From NCBI RefSeq assembly GCF_918797525.1, contig NZ_OU963893.1, positions 1,860,001 to 1,924,000 on the forward strand: DNA of 64,000 bases, in the 5' to 3' direction. The notes under the pieces were generated by a model that was not told where the DNA came from, made no database searches, and was given only the letters and a program-made list of their open reading frames with translations. The position numbers and the translations under genes were made by a program. Shown piece by piece: positions 56,003 through 63,453 of the stretch. Each line of letters opens with the position of its first letter. The stretch's first letter is position 1. Source of the stretch: an unidentified bacterial endosymbiont. GTDB taxonomy: Bacteria > Pseudomonadota > Gammaproteobacteria > Enterobacterales > Enterobacteriaceae.

Positions 56003-56400
56003 GCGCAGCCTATTCGAAATAGGCCCTCTGATGGACTAAACCCATAATTGGACAGTTCATGTTACGCGGCCTTCAGAGCCTGAGCCCGGTATCCTACCAG
56101 GCTCAGGCTTTTCAAATTTGGCACCTCTGACTGGGATCGTCTTAGCCATTAACTGGCTGAAAACTACAGACATGCGATTTCTTTATAATCAAATAGTCAG
56201 TATCGTCCTGACAGGTAAACCTGACGCTTGCTGTCCAGCCATAGTCATTACGATCTTATAAGGCAGGAACCTCTTCAGCGCAATTGCAGGGCGGTGTCCC
56301 GTCTGTCTGCCTGAGTGTGGAGCCACTGGAATGAACCAGCAGGTTGAGGCCGAATCCGTCAGCGAGCTTGAAAGCCTTTTCAGAAGACTGTGCATTTTTT
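56003..56400. other. Non-coding flank with hairpin and IS-like debris
   Basis: No complete gene. From 56030 it includes a stretch with TGGACTAAACCCATAATTGG that looks like the end of an IS3-family element, a hairpin at 56078-56108 (9-bp stem GCCTGAGCC / GGCTCAGGC) that could terminate yeeX, and the integrase fragment at 56319-56399. All positions after about 56030 look foreign to the yeeX gene. Confidence 0.55.
56319..56399 (-). pseudogene. Fragment of a P4-type integrase N-terminus
   Basis: Read on the minus strand from the IS border, the 27 residues KNAQSSEKAFKLADGFGLNL followed by LVHSSGS match the arm-binding N-terminal domain of P4-like tyrosine recombinases (typical form: A-I-x-N-A-K-x-x-x-K-x-x-K-L-A-D-G-x-G-L-Y-L-x-V-x-P-x-G-S). 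The start codon side is replaced by the IS, and the frame loses similarity after residue 27. It shows that an integrative island once sat here. Confidence 0.75.
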
Positions 56401-56401
56401 A

Positions 56402-57317
56402 GGCTGTGTCCCTTAATCGTTTGAGCTATAGTAACTGTCTGTTTCCACAACATATTGAACTATGGCTCGCTACGACCTTCCTGATGAAGCATGGATTATC
56501 ATCCAGCCTTTATTGCCTGCTGAACCCGTATCTCCACGGGCCGGACGCCCATGGGCTGAGCATCGTAAAATTATCAACGGTATGTTCTGGGTGTTGTGTT
56601 CCGGGGCTCCGTGGCGTGATTTACCTGAACGATATGGACCATGGAAAACGGTTTATAACCGCTTTAACCGGTGGTCAAAATCAGGTGTTATTAACATTAT
56701 TTTCAACAGGTTGCTTTCGCTACTTGATGCCAGCAATCTTGTTGACTGGTCTGCTACGGCGCTGGATGGCAGCAATATCCGGGCGTTGAAATGTGCTGCC
56801 GGGGCTCAAAAAAACATCCCGATATCGCCGGAGATAATGGGCTGGGTCGCTCTCGCGGTGGTTTTGGCACCAAAATCCATCTGGCGACAGACGGAAACGG
56901 TCTCCCGTTAAACATAGTGCTGAGTCCCGGACAGGCTCACGAAAGCCAGTTCGCGCAACGTCTTCTCGACGGTATCGGTGTTCAGCGCCAGAACGGCAGC
57001 ATGAAACGCCGTGGTCATGCGGTACTGGCCGACAAAGCGTACTCCGGGCATGCGTTATGCAACGAACTGAAAAACAAAGGTATAAAAGCAGTCATTCCCC
57101 GAAAATCAAATGAGAAAATGGCATTGGATGGGTGTTCACAGCTCGATCGTAATGCGTACCGCAATCGCAACGCTGTTGAGCGATGTTTTGGTCGCCTGAA
57201 AGAATACCGTCGCATAGCGACGCGTTACGACAAAACGGCGAGAAATTATCTGGCGATGGTGAAGCTGGGCTGCATCCGGCTCTTTTATCAACGACTATAT
57301 AATTAAGGGACACAGCC
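56402..57317 (+). mobile_element. IS5-family insertion sequence (IS427-group-like), complete
   Basis: A 916-bp element with 16-bp perfect terminal inverted repeats (GGCTGTGTCCCTTAAT and complement), flanked by TA on both sides (56400-56401 and 57318-57319), consistent with a TA target duplication. The one transposase gene is split into two overlapping frames joined by a -1 frameshift signal. It separates an integrase fragment from an Rhs fragment. Confidence 0.93.
56462..57306 (+). CDS. IS5-family transposase, made by -1 frameshift
   Basis: Two frames: the first, 56462-56911, reads MARYDLPDEAWIIIQPLLP and a DUF4096-type N-terminal domain with WVLCSGAPWRDLPERYGPW and ALDGSNIR (first catalytic Asp102); the second, 56791-57306, holds GGFGTKIHLATDGNGLPL, LADKAYSG (second Asp) and RNAVERCFGRLKEYRRIATRYDK (Glu). 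The heptamer A AAA AAC at 56809-56815 is in the zero frame of the first part and is a standard -1 slippery site; a shift there joins the two into a DDE protein of about 281 residues. This is the usual arrangement in IS427-group elements, so the element looks potentially active. Confidence 0.9.
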
Positions 57318-57321
57318 TAGT

Positions 57322-57465
57322 TAAACCACCAGGATCATTTTTACCCGCATTACGCAACTTACCTAACCATGATAATCCTAATGGATCAATGTAACCTTGT
57401 GGGTTTTTAACATATCCATAGAGGTTTACTCCGCCTCTTAATCCAATCGGGTCATCGGGACGCCA
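57322..57465 (-). pseudogene. Rhs core-end fragment
   Basis: On the minus strand 48 codons read WRPDDPIGLRGGVNLYGYVK followed by NPQGYIDPLGLSWLG. This is the hyperconserved end of the Rhs/YD-repeat core, where the self-cleaving DPxGL motif precedes the variable toxin tip. Stops lie immediately upstream (TAA and TGA just before the W codon), and the frame runs into the IS at its 3' side, so only this piece is left. A former Rhs toxin or orphan tip cassette is implied. Confidence 0.85.
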
Positions 57466-58030
57466 TCATACTTTTTAACACCCCACAACCCGCGCCATAC
57501 CTGCGTTTTTAAAGAGCAACTTTTACAACATTAACAACACGTTAACCCGACTTTCCCGACACGCGTTTTGACGCCCGTTCACCATACCACCGCCGCCGTA
57601 ACCTGTCATTACCCGTTCTCCTCTTACGTCGTTTTTACCCTCCGCCAGATCCCCGCAGGCGATGCCGGGGTTTCCGCCATGGAGCACGCTAACCTGTGAC
57701 GACCATGCAACTTGTTTGCATGGTCGGGCGCGGGTTGACAGGGGCGCGGGGGTGTAGCCCCCGCAGCCAGACGCAGCCGGGCGGGCATGAACGCCCTTAA
57801 GCGGAGGGCGCAGGCCGACAACATTATTGAGGGAACTGACACACGATGATGAGGCTGAAGAACGGCGACCCGCGGCTGAGGATGAACGCCACCGCCCACA
57901 GCAGAGCTGAGCGCCAGCGCAGCTTTGCGCTGCCACGGACTGAGAGGCTGAACGCGGGGGCAAGCCGCACGCCGTAGCCGATGCAGCACGCGAAGCGCCC
58001 CGGCGCCTCCCGGCGCTGACATCTGAATTG
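57466..58030. other. GC-rich segment with no convincing gene
   Basis: After about 100 AT-rich bases this becomes GC-rich from about 57620. Two minus-strand frames stay open (146 and 140 codons, 57523-57963 and 57624-58046), but they overlap each other, lack a ribosome-binding site and consist of Arg/Ala/Pro-rich sequence without recognisable domains, which is typical of GC-driven open frames. The block is likely non-coding DNA carried in from an island or plasmid. Confidence 0.5.
57701..57725. repeat. Perfect 10-bp inverted repeat
   Basis: GACCATGCAA and TTGCATGGTC flank a 5-base CTTGT. There is no T run after it. It could be a protein-binding site or a hairpin left over from a mobile element. 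Confidence 0.7.
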
Positions 58031-58223
58031 AGCTACAGGCGGACATTACTATTGAGCCCCCACAATACTATGATTCCAGTACCAGCGGTCTTTCCGGGCT
58101 TTTCCGCTCAGGTAACGTTTATGCGGATCGTTTTGATGGTTGATGCTGGTTTTGTCATGTAAGTCACCTCTGGTTGAGAGTTTACTCACTTAGTCGCGTG
58201 TCCACTATTGCTGGGTAAGATCA
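58030..58223 (-). mobile_element. Left-end fragment of an IS3-family element
   Basis: On the minus strand, the stretch starting at 58223 reads TGATCTTACCCAGCAATAGT, then GGTGAC and an ATG at 58158 followed by MTKPASTIKTIRINVT and a stop. The terminal sequence and the N-terminus MTKPxST resemble the start of the OrfA of IS51-group IS3 elements. The other end and the transposase body are missing. The right border at about 58030 is approximate. Confidence 0.6.
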
Positions 58224-58344
58224 GCTGTCGAAGTGTTTTACAATCTGTACAGATAAAGAGGGGCAAGAAAAAAACTGGAGGGGGGGTTATCAGGTTTTAG
58301 TATTTCGCTAACGCTAAACGTACACTCATAATTTGCTATTCTGT

Positions 58345-58381
58345 CGAACCCGCGAAAATGGCCGCCATTTTCGCGGGTTCG
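58345..58381. repeat. Perfect 17-bp stem hairpin upstream of acyP
   Basis: CGAACCCGCGAAAATGG and its exact reverse complement flank a 3-base CCG loop. It lies 41 bases before the acyP start, so it would be in the leader RNA or overlap the promoter. It has no following T run and is very stable for a leader; it may be a stabilising element or a former terminator of a gene lost at the junction. Confidence 0.85.
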
Positions 58382-58422
58382 CTGGGTAAAAGCAACGTAT
58401 CAGACGGATAAGGAGAGAGAAG

Positions 58423-58704
58423 ATGTCAAATATCTGCACCATTGCCTGGGTACACGGTGTCGTACAGGGCGTTGGGTTCCGCTATAGCACCCAGCGCGAA
58501 GCCCTTAAGCTTGGGCTGACGGGATATGCCCGAAATATGGATGACGGCAGCGTCGAAGTGGTAGCCTGCGGCGAAGCAGGGCAGGTTGAGGCGATGGTGT
58601 TATGGCTGAAGGCGGGCGGGCCACGTAGCGCACGGGTGGATAACGTTCTGACAGAGCCGCATCAACCCGGCCGGGAATACGTGAACTTCAGTATTCGCTA
58701 TTAA
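58423..58704 (+). CDS. acyP: AcyP (YccX), acylphosphatase
   Basis: Hydrolyses acyl phosphates. It has 93 residues with the active-site signature [19 protein letters not shown] (the Arg of GFRY) and [17 protein letters not shown] with the catalytic Asn. AGGAGAG precedes the ATG. In E. coli this gene lies at the 22-min region, not near yeeX, so a synteny break falls just upstream. Its stop overlaps the end of the convergent tusE by four bases. Confidence 0.95.
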   Translation: MSNICTIAWVHGVVQGVGFRYSTQREALKLGLTGYARNMDDGSVEVVACGEAGQVEAMVLWLKAGGPRSARVDNVLTEPHQPGREYVNFSIRY

Positions 58705-59036
58705 ATACACTTCACTGGTTTTGGCAATCCCGCAATTTTAGTCGCCTGTTTTGCCGGGCCTTTCGGGAACAGGCGATAGAGATAGCGACTGTTGCCTTTC
58801 TCTTCACCGAATTTATTGGCCATTGCTTTGACCAGCATACGAATAGCCGGGGAGGTGTTGTATTCGAGATAGAATTCGCGCACAAAACGCACCACTTCCC
58901 AATGCTCTGGCGAGAGGGTAATTGCCTCTTTCTCCGCGATAGCGACTGCCAGCGCTTCGCTCCACTGGCTGCTTTCTTTTAAATAACCGTCGTTATCGGT
59001 TTCGATCTCTTTACCTTTAAAACTTAACATACTCAT
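58701..59036 (-). CDS. tusE: TusE, sulfurtransferase of the 2-thiouridine pathway
   Basis: Takes sulfur from the TusBCD complex and delivers it to MnmA for 2-thiouridine synthesis at tRNA wobble positions. DsrC family, 111 residues; the C-terminal LPKPVKCI carries the active cysteine next to the last residue. ATG codons lie at 59036 and 59030; the second gives [12 protein letters not shown] and the E. coli length of 109, and neither has a strong ribosome-binding site. Convergent overlap with acyP. Confidence 0.94.
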   Translation of the reverse strand: MSMLSFKGKEIETDNDGYLKESSQWSEALAVAIAEKEAITLSPEHWEVVRFVREFYLEYNTSPAIRMLVKAMANKFGEEKGNSRYLYRLFPKGPAKQATKIAGLPKPVKCI

Positions 59037-59119
59037 TCACGCGTCAGTCAAATACCGCTGCATTGTAGCGTATAAGCGCTGAGGTTGATACGCATCCCTC
59101 AGCGCATAAGCGGGGCGGG

Positions 59120-59779
59120 TTAATCGCGGCTTGCGAAACCCAGGATGCTTAACAGGCTGACGAAGATGTTATACAGCGAGACATACAGGCTCACGGTGGC
59201 GCGGATGTAGTTCGTCTCGCCGCCGCGAATAATATTGCTGGTTTCAAACAGGATCGCGCCGGATGAAATCAGGATAAACACCGCGCTGATCGCCAGGTGC
59301 AGGGCAGGCAACTGCAGGAAAATGTTTGCCACCATCCCGACCAGCACCACCACGATACCCGCCATCAGCATGCCTCCGAGGAAGGACATGTCCTTACGGG
59401 TGGTCAGCACATAGGCCGAGCAGCAGAAGAACACCAGCGCGGTGCCGCCCAACGCCATACCAATAAGATCGCCCATGCCGGCAGAAAGATAAGCGTTAAG
59501 GATGGGCCCCAGGATATAGCCCAGGAAGCCGGTAAAGGCGAACGCAGACAAAATACCCACCGGTTTGTCAGCGGTTTTGTAGGTCAGGAACATCAGACCG
59601 TACATCCCCACCAGAGTCAGAATCAACCCTGGAGATGGCAGCATCAGCACGGTGCTTGCCGTTGCGGTGATAGCAGAAAATGCCAGCGTCAGGCTGAGCA
59701 TAAAGTAAGTATTGCGCAGCACTTTGTGCGTGCTAAGTAGCGATGTGCGGTCGCGTGACGATGAAACTATACGATCCAT
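59120..59779 (-). CDS. yccA: YccA, Bax inhibitor-1 family membrane protein, FtsH modulator
   Basis: An inner-membrane protein of 219 residues with seven hydrophobic segments, from [22 protein letters not shown] onwards, and a C-terminus [15 protein letters not shown]. coli YccA is a substrate and inhibitor of the FtsH protease. The frame is open to 59857, but ATG at 59779 with GAGGGTGG upstream gives [23 protein letters not shown], the known start. Confidence 0.95.
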   Translation of the reverse strand: MDRIVSSSRDRTSLLSTHKVLRNTYFMLSLTLAFSAITATASTVLMLPSPGLILTLVGMYGLMFLTYKTADKPVGILSAFAFTGFLGYILGPILNAYLSAGMGDLIGMALGGTALVFFCCSAYVLTTRKDMSFLGGMLMAGIVVVLVGMVANIFLQLPALHLAISAVFILISSGAILFETSNIIRGGETNYIRATVSLYVSLYNIFVSLLSILGFASRD

Positions 59780-59868
59780 GAGCCACCCTCTTGTGATAGA
59801 TATAATTAACGGCAAGAATAGGAAACCCAGCGCCAGTCTCAAAATGGTTTTACCCATCTTTACTCAAC

Positions 59869-59884
59869 GCGTTAGCGCTAACGC
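59869..59884. promoter_or_regulatory. 16-bp perfect palindrome, LacI-type operator candidate
   Basis: GCGTTAGCGCTAACGC, a perfect palindrome with central CG, as in operators of LacI/GalR-family repressors. It lies about 90 bases before yccA and 163 bases before the OppA-like pseudogene. The regulator is not identified. Confidence 0.45.
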
Positions 59885-60046
59885 TGGTGATTTATTCTTC
59901 CTAAATCCCTTCCCGCAATATGAACAGCGGATTAAAACATTTATTCAGATCAACCTCTTATAGGTCACTGAAAAATATTGCGTTATTGCTGCTGGGGCGC
60001 TAAGAGTTATCTCCGGATCGTCAAAACAGGCAATAAGGCGAAGGAA

Positions 60047-61392
60047 ATGAAACCACAAACACGCACCCGCTTTACGCTCTCTTTGTTAACTGCCGCTCTT
60101 CTGTGCGTCAGCACGGCAAGCCTGGCGGCTAACGTGCCAGCAGGGACGACGCTTGCGGATAAGCAGGAACTGGTCAGGAATAACGGCAGTGAACCTTCGT
60201 CACTCGACCCGCACAAAGCTGAAAGCGATGTCGAATACACTATTATCAGCGATTTATTCGACGGTCTGGTGAGCGTCTCTCCGTCCGGGGATTTTCAGCC
60301 ACGTCTGGCGGAGAAATGGGAAAATAAAGACAACACCGTCTGGTTGTAATGCCGATCAGTTAAGGATCGGTTGACCGATCCAGTGGCTGTGTAAGAATCC
60401 GGAAATGCTCACCCGTTTCCGCATTTTTTTATGCACATTGGACAGGCTCTTGTGGCCGAGCGTAACCCGCGCTACTGGGATAACGACCATACCGTCATCA
60501 ACAAAGTGACATATCTGCCCATCACCTCTGAAGCCTCAGATGTTAATCGTATAAAGCGGGCGAAATTGATATCGTCTTTACGGTGCCGATCAACCAGTTT
60601 GCCCAGCTCACGAAAACCCTGGGCGGCGTGCTGGATGTTTCGCCGCAGCTTGCAATATACTATTACGAATTCAACACTACCCGTCCGCCATTTAACGATG
60701 TTCGCGTGCGCAAGGCGCTTAACATGGCGCTCGATAAAGAGATCATCGCCGAAAAGGTGTTAGGGCAGGGGCAGCGCCCGGCATGGCTTATCAGTCAGCC
60801 GAATATTGGCGGTGTCGCGCTGAAGCAGCCTGACTACGCCAGTTGGCCGATGGATAAACGCATCGCAGAGGCGAAAAAACTGCTGGCTGAGGCTGGTTAC
60901 AACCCCGGGCATCCGCTGACGTTTAATCTGCTGTATAACACCTCTGAATCGCACCAGCGGATCGCGATTGCCGCCAGCTCAATGTGGAAGAAAAATCTCG
61001 GGGTGGAGGCGAAGCTGCAAAATCATGAGTGGAAAACCATGCTGGACACGATGCACACTCACAACTTTGATGCGGTGCGCTACTCGTGGATTGCGGACTA
61101 TGACGATGCCGCAACCTTCCTGAATAACTTCCGCACTGGCGACAGCGAAAACACCAGCCAGTACAGCAATCCGGAATTTGACCAGACGCTGGTGAATGCT
61201 GCGAAAGCGACAGCCCCGCAAGCGCGCGGTAAGTTCTACCAGCAAGCGGAAGATCTCCTTGCCCGTGATGTACCGGCCATTCCGGTCTATCACTACGTGC
61301 GTACGCATCTGGTCAAGCCCTGGGTGGGTGGCTTCATGCCGGATAAACTTGGGTACTATTTCACCAAAGATATGTACATCAAAAAGCACTAA
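60047..61392 (+). pseudogene. Broken OppA/MppA-like peptide-binding protein gene
   Basis: A periplasmic solute-binding protein of the SBP_bac_5 family, related to OppA and MppA, interrupted twice. Part one, 60047-60346, has a signal peptide and ANVPAGTTLADKQELVRNNGSEPSSLDPHK up to ENKDNTVW. At 60347 an IS4 remnant follows, and the gene resumes at about 60453 with AERNPRYWDNDHTVINKVTYLPITSEASDVNR. About 145 residues of the middle are missing by comparison with OppA. A one-base loss near 60550 (CGT ATA for CGT TAT A) shifts the frame; part two continues to 61392 in another frame as YYYEFNTTRPPFNDVRVRKAL to VKPWVGGFMPDKLGYYFTKDMYIKKH. Not functional. Confidence 0.93.
60347..60452 (+). mobile_element. 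IS4 left-end remnant (about 106 bp)
   Basis: The stretch starts with TAATGCCGATCAGTTAAGGA, which I recognise as the terminal inverted repeat region of IS4, and runs to ATGCACATTGGACAGGCTCT, the first seven codons of its transposase (MHIGQAL). At about 60452 it passes straight into OppA-like sequence. The other end of the IS is absent, so a deletion running from inside the IS into the gene is the simplest explanation. Confidence 0.85.
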
Positions 61393-61534
61393 GCGCGAAA
61401 GGAGTGGGGTGATGATAAAATGGTCAATACGTTGTCTATTCAACCGATTAAACACGTATTGGCTATTTTTGAAGCGAACGAATGCCCTCACACTTTACAG
61501 TGTGCGATGAGGTGTTTATAGTTCGCCTCACTTA

Positions 61535-61622
61535 GGAAGCGTGGCCGAGCGGTTGAAGGCACCGGTCTTGAAAACCGGCGACCCGAAAGGGTTCTAGAGT
61601 TCGAATCTCTACGCTTCCGCCA
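61535..61622 (+). tRNA. serT: tRNA-Ser (UGA)
   Basis: An 88-base tRNA with a long variable arm: acceptor GGAAGCG pairs with CGCTTCC, encoded CCA end, anticodon TGA in the loop CTTGAAA at about 61567-61573, T-loop TTCGAATC. The variable arm marks serine. In E. coli serT is likewise next to yccA. A strong terminator follows directly. Confidence 0.98.
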
Positions 61623-61628
61623 AATTCG

Positions 61629-61664
61629 AAACCCTGTGATAGCACTATCACAGGGTTTTTTGCT
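61629..61664 (+). terminator. Terminator of serT
   Basis: A perfect inverted repeat of 14 bases (AAACCCTGTGATAG and its complement, 61629-61642 and 61645-61658) ending in a run of T, 7 bases after the tRNA. Confidence 0.93.
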
Positions 61665-61666
61665 TT

Positions 61667-62425
61667 CTACGCCATCTGATAGCCGATAGTGATGCTGGTC
61701 TCTTCCCGTTTGACCCGTGCCCGAACGTTCCAGGTGCTTGCAATACTGTCTTGCGTAAGGACTGCATCAGGCGTGCCGTACGCCGATACGCAGCCAGAAT
61801 TTAGCAGCACAAGGTTCTGACAAAAGTTCGCCGCAAGATTAAGGTCATGAAGTGCCACCACCACCGTGATCGGCAGTTGAGAAATGAGTCGCATCAGCTC
61901 CAGTTGATACTGAATGTCCAGGTGGTTTGTCGGCTCATCAAGCAGCAATACCGCTGGCTGCTGGGCCAGCGCTCGCGCTATATGACTGCGCTGGCGCTCT
62001 CCACCAGACAACTGGCCCCACCGTCGGTGACGCAGCCCGCACAGCTGCATCCGCATCAGCGCGACCTCAACGGCTGATTCATCTTCGCGAGAAATTCCCT
62101 GAAACGATCGTCGGTAAGGCGTACGCCCCAGGCGCACAATCTCCTCCACGCAGAGTTCTCCCTCCACCTGCGCATGTTGCGGTACAAACGCCATACAGCG
62201 TGCGCGCGTTTTTAGCGACATCTCACTAAGGAGTATGCCATCCAGCGCAACGTGCCGGAAATAGCGTGGGTCAAGCCCTGCAAGGCAGCGTAACAGCGTG
62301 GATTTACCCGAGCCGTTGGGGCCTAAAAGACCGCTCATCTGGCCGGATACAAGCTCAAGGCTGATATCGCTTAACACCCTCCGGGATTGCCTGGTCACGG
62401 TTAGCCCGGCCACAGAAATGTTCAT
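61667..62425 (-). CDS. Iron-siderophore-type ABC transporter ATPase
   Basis: A 252-residue ATP-binding subunit of the FecE/FepC/BtuD type. Walker A is GPNGSGKST (about 36-44), the signature is LSGGERQR (about 139-146), Walker B is VLLLDEPTNHLD and the H-loop lies in VVALHDLN. It overlaps the upstream permease gene by four bases, and the three genes have the order binding protein, permease, ATPase. Substrate is probably an iron chelate; cobalamin or heme cannot be excluded from the sequence alone. Confidence 0.92.
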   Translation of the reverse strand: MNISVAGLTVTRQSRRVLSDISLELVSGQMSGLLGPNGSGKSTLLRCLAGLDPRYFRHVALDGILLSEMSLKTRARCMAFVPQHAQVEGELCVEEIVRLGRTPYRRSFQGISREDESAVEVALMRMQLCGLRHRRWGQLSGGERQRSHIARALAQQPAVLLLDEPTNHLDIQYQLELMRLISQLPITVVVALHDLNLAANFCQNLVLLNSGCVSAYGTPDAVLTQDSIASTWNVRARVKREETSITIGYQMA

Positions 62426-63453
62426 CTATTATTCTCCCGATTACAGTAGAGCAGCACCACAAAGGCAGGCGCACCGACCAGCGCCGTTACCACGCCGATG
62501 GGGAGCACCTGATGGACGATAAGCGTTCGCGACACGATATCGGCCAGAATCATAAAGTGCGCGCCGGTGAGGAAGGTCAGCGGAATTGCGCGACGGTGGC
62601 CCGGGCCGATCAGCATGCGGGTAATATGCGGGATAACCAGCCCGACAAATCCCACAGCGCCAATAGCACTCACCAGGGTTGCCGTCACGACCGCGCAGGT
62701 CAGCAACAGGACAATGCGCACCACGGTGACCGGGATCCCAAGCGTGGTCGCTACCTCATCTCCAAAGGTGAAGGTATCGAGCGCCCGGGAAAAGGTGAAC
62801 ACCACGAGCAAACCGACAAGCGTCACCGTGAGCGCCAGTAGTGCATCCGGCCAGCGCACGCCGCTTAAGCTCCCCAGCAGCCAGAACATCACGCTGCGGG
62901 ACTGCTCGGCATTGGCGGAGGTACTGACGACATACGCGGTCAGGGCATTAAAGAGCTGTGTCCCGGCAATGCCTGCCAGCAAAATACGTGACGGGCTTGC
63001 GGTCATCCCGTTTGTTATCAGCATAATCAGGGTAAAGGCGGCGCAAGAACCGATAAACGCACCGCCACTGACCCCCAGAATGCTCCCGCCCATGCCGAGC
63101 AGCATCACGCACACCGCGCCCAGCGAAGCCCCGGCGGAAATCCCCAGCAGATAGGGCTCCGCCAGCGGGTTACGCAGTATCGACTGCAGCACCAGCCCGC
63201 AAAGAGCAAGGCCGCCGCCGCTACACGCCGCCATCAGCGCACGGCTCATACGATACTGCCAGATAATGCCTTCTTCTACTTGCGGCACATCGAATGTTGC
63301 CAGTCCCAGCCCGTTGAGAATCGCTTTTCCGCTGTCTGTCCAGCTTACCGTCATGTCTCCGATGCTGGCCGCGAAAACCAGCATCAGCGGTAACGTAATG
63401 AGGCCCGCCGCCAGAATCCAGTGCTGGCGGAAAAGGGAGGAGAAGTGGCTCAT
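62422..63453 (-). CDS. Iron-siderophore-type ABC transporter permease
   Basis: A FecCD-family permease of 343 residues with about ten hydrophobic segments. Typical segments are RMSRALMAACSGGGLALCGLVLQSILRNPLAEPYLLGISAGASLGAV (about 68-115) and AIGAVGFVGLVIPHITRMLIGPGHRRAIPLTFLTGA (about 265-300), including the coupling-helix region. It overlaps both neighbours by four bases. Confidence 0.93.
   Translation of the reverse strand: MSHFSSLFRQHWILAAGLITLPLMLVFAASIGDMTVSWTDSGKAILNGLGLATFDVPQVEEGIIWQYRMSRALMAACSGGGLALCGLVLQSILRNPLAEPYLLGISAGASLGAVCVMLLGMGGSILGVSGGAFIGSCAAFTLIMLITNGMTASPSRILLAGIAGTQLFNALTAYVVSTSANAEQSRSVMFWLLGSLSGVRWPDALLALTVTLVGLLVVFTFSRALDTFTFGDEVATTLGIPVTVVRIVLLLTCAVVTATLVSAIGAVGFVGLVIPHITRMLIGPGHRRAIPLTFLTGAHFMILADIVSRTLIVHQVLPIGVVTALVGAPAFVVLLYCNRENNR

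Noticed and set aside
57523..58046. Two minus-strand open frames of 146 and 140 codons in the GC-rich block
   Set aside because: They overlap in different frames, lack ribosome-binding sites and have Ala/Arg/Pro-rich products without known domains.
61535..61622. serT as the attachment site of a present integrative element
   Set aside because: No integrase gene and no second copy of the tRNA 3' end are seen in the window on either side.
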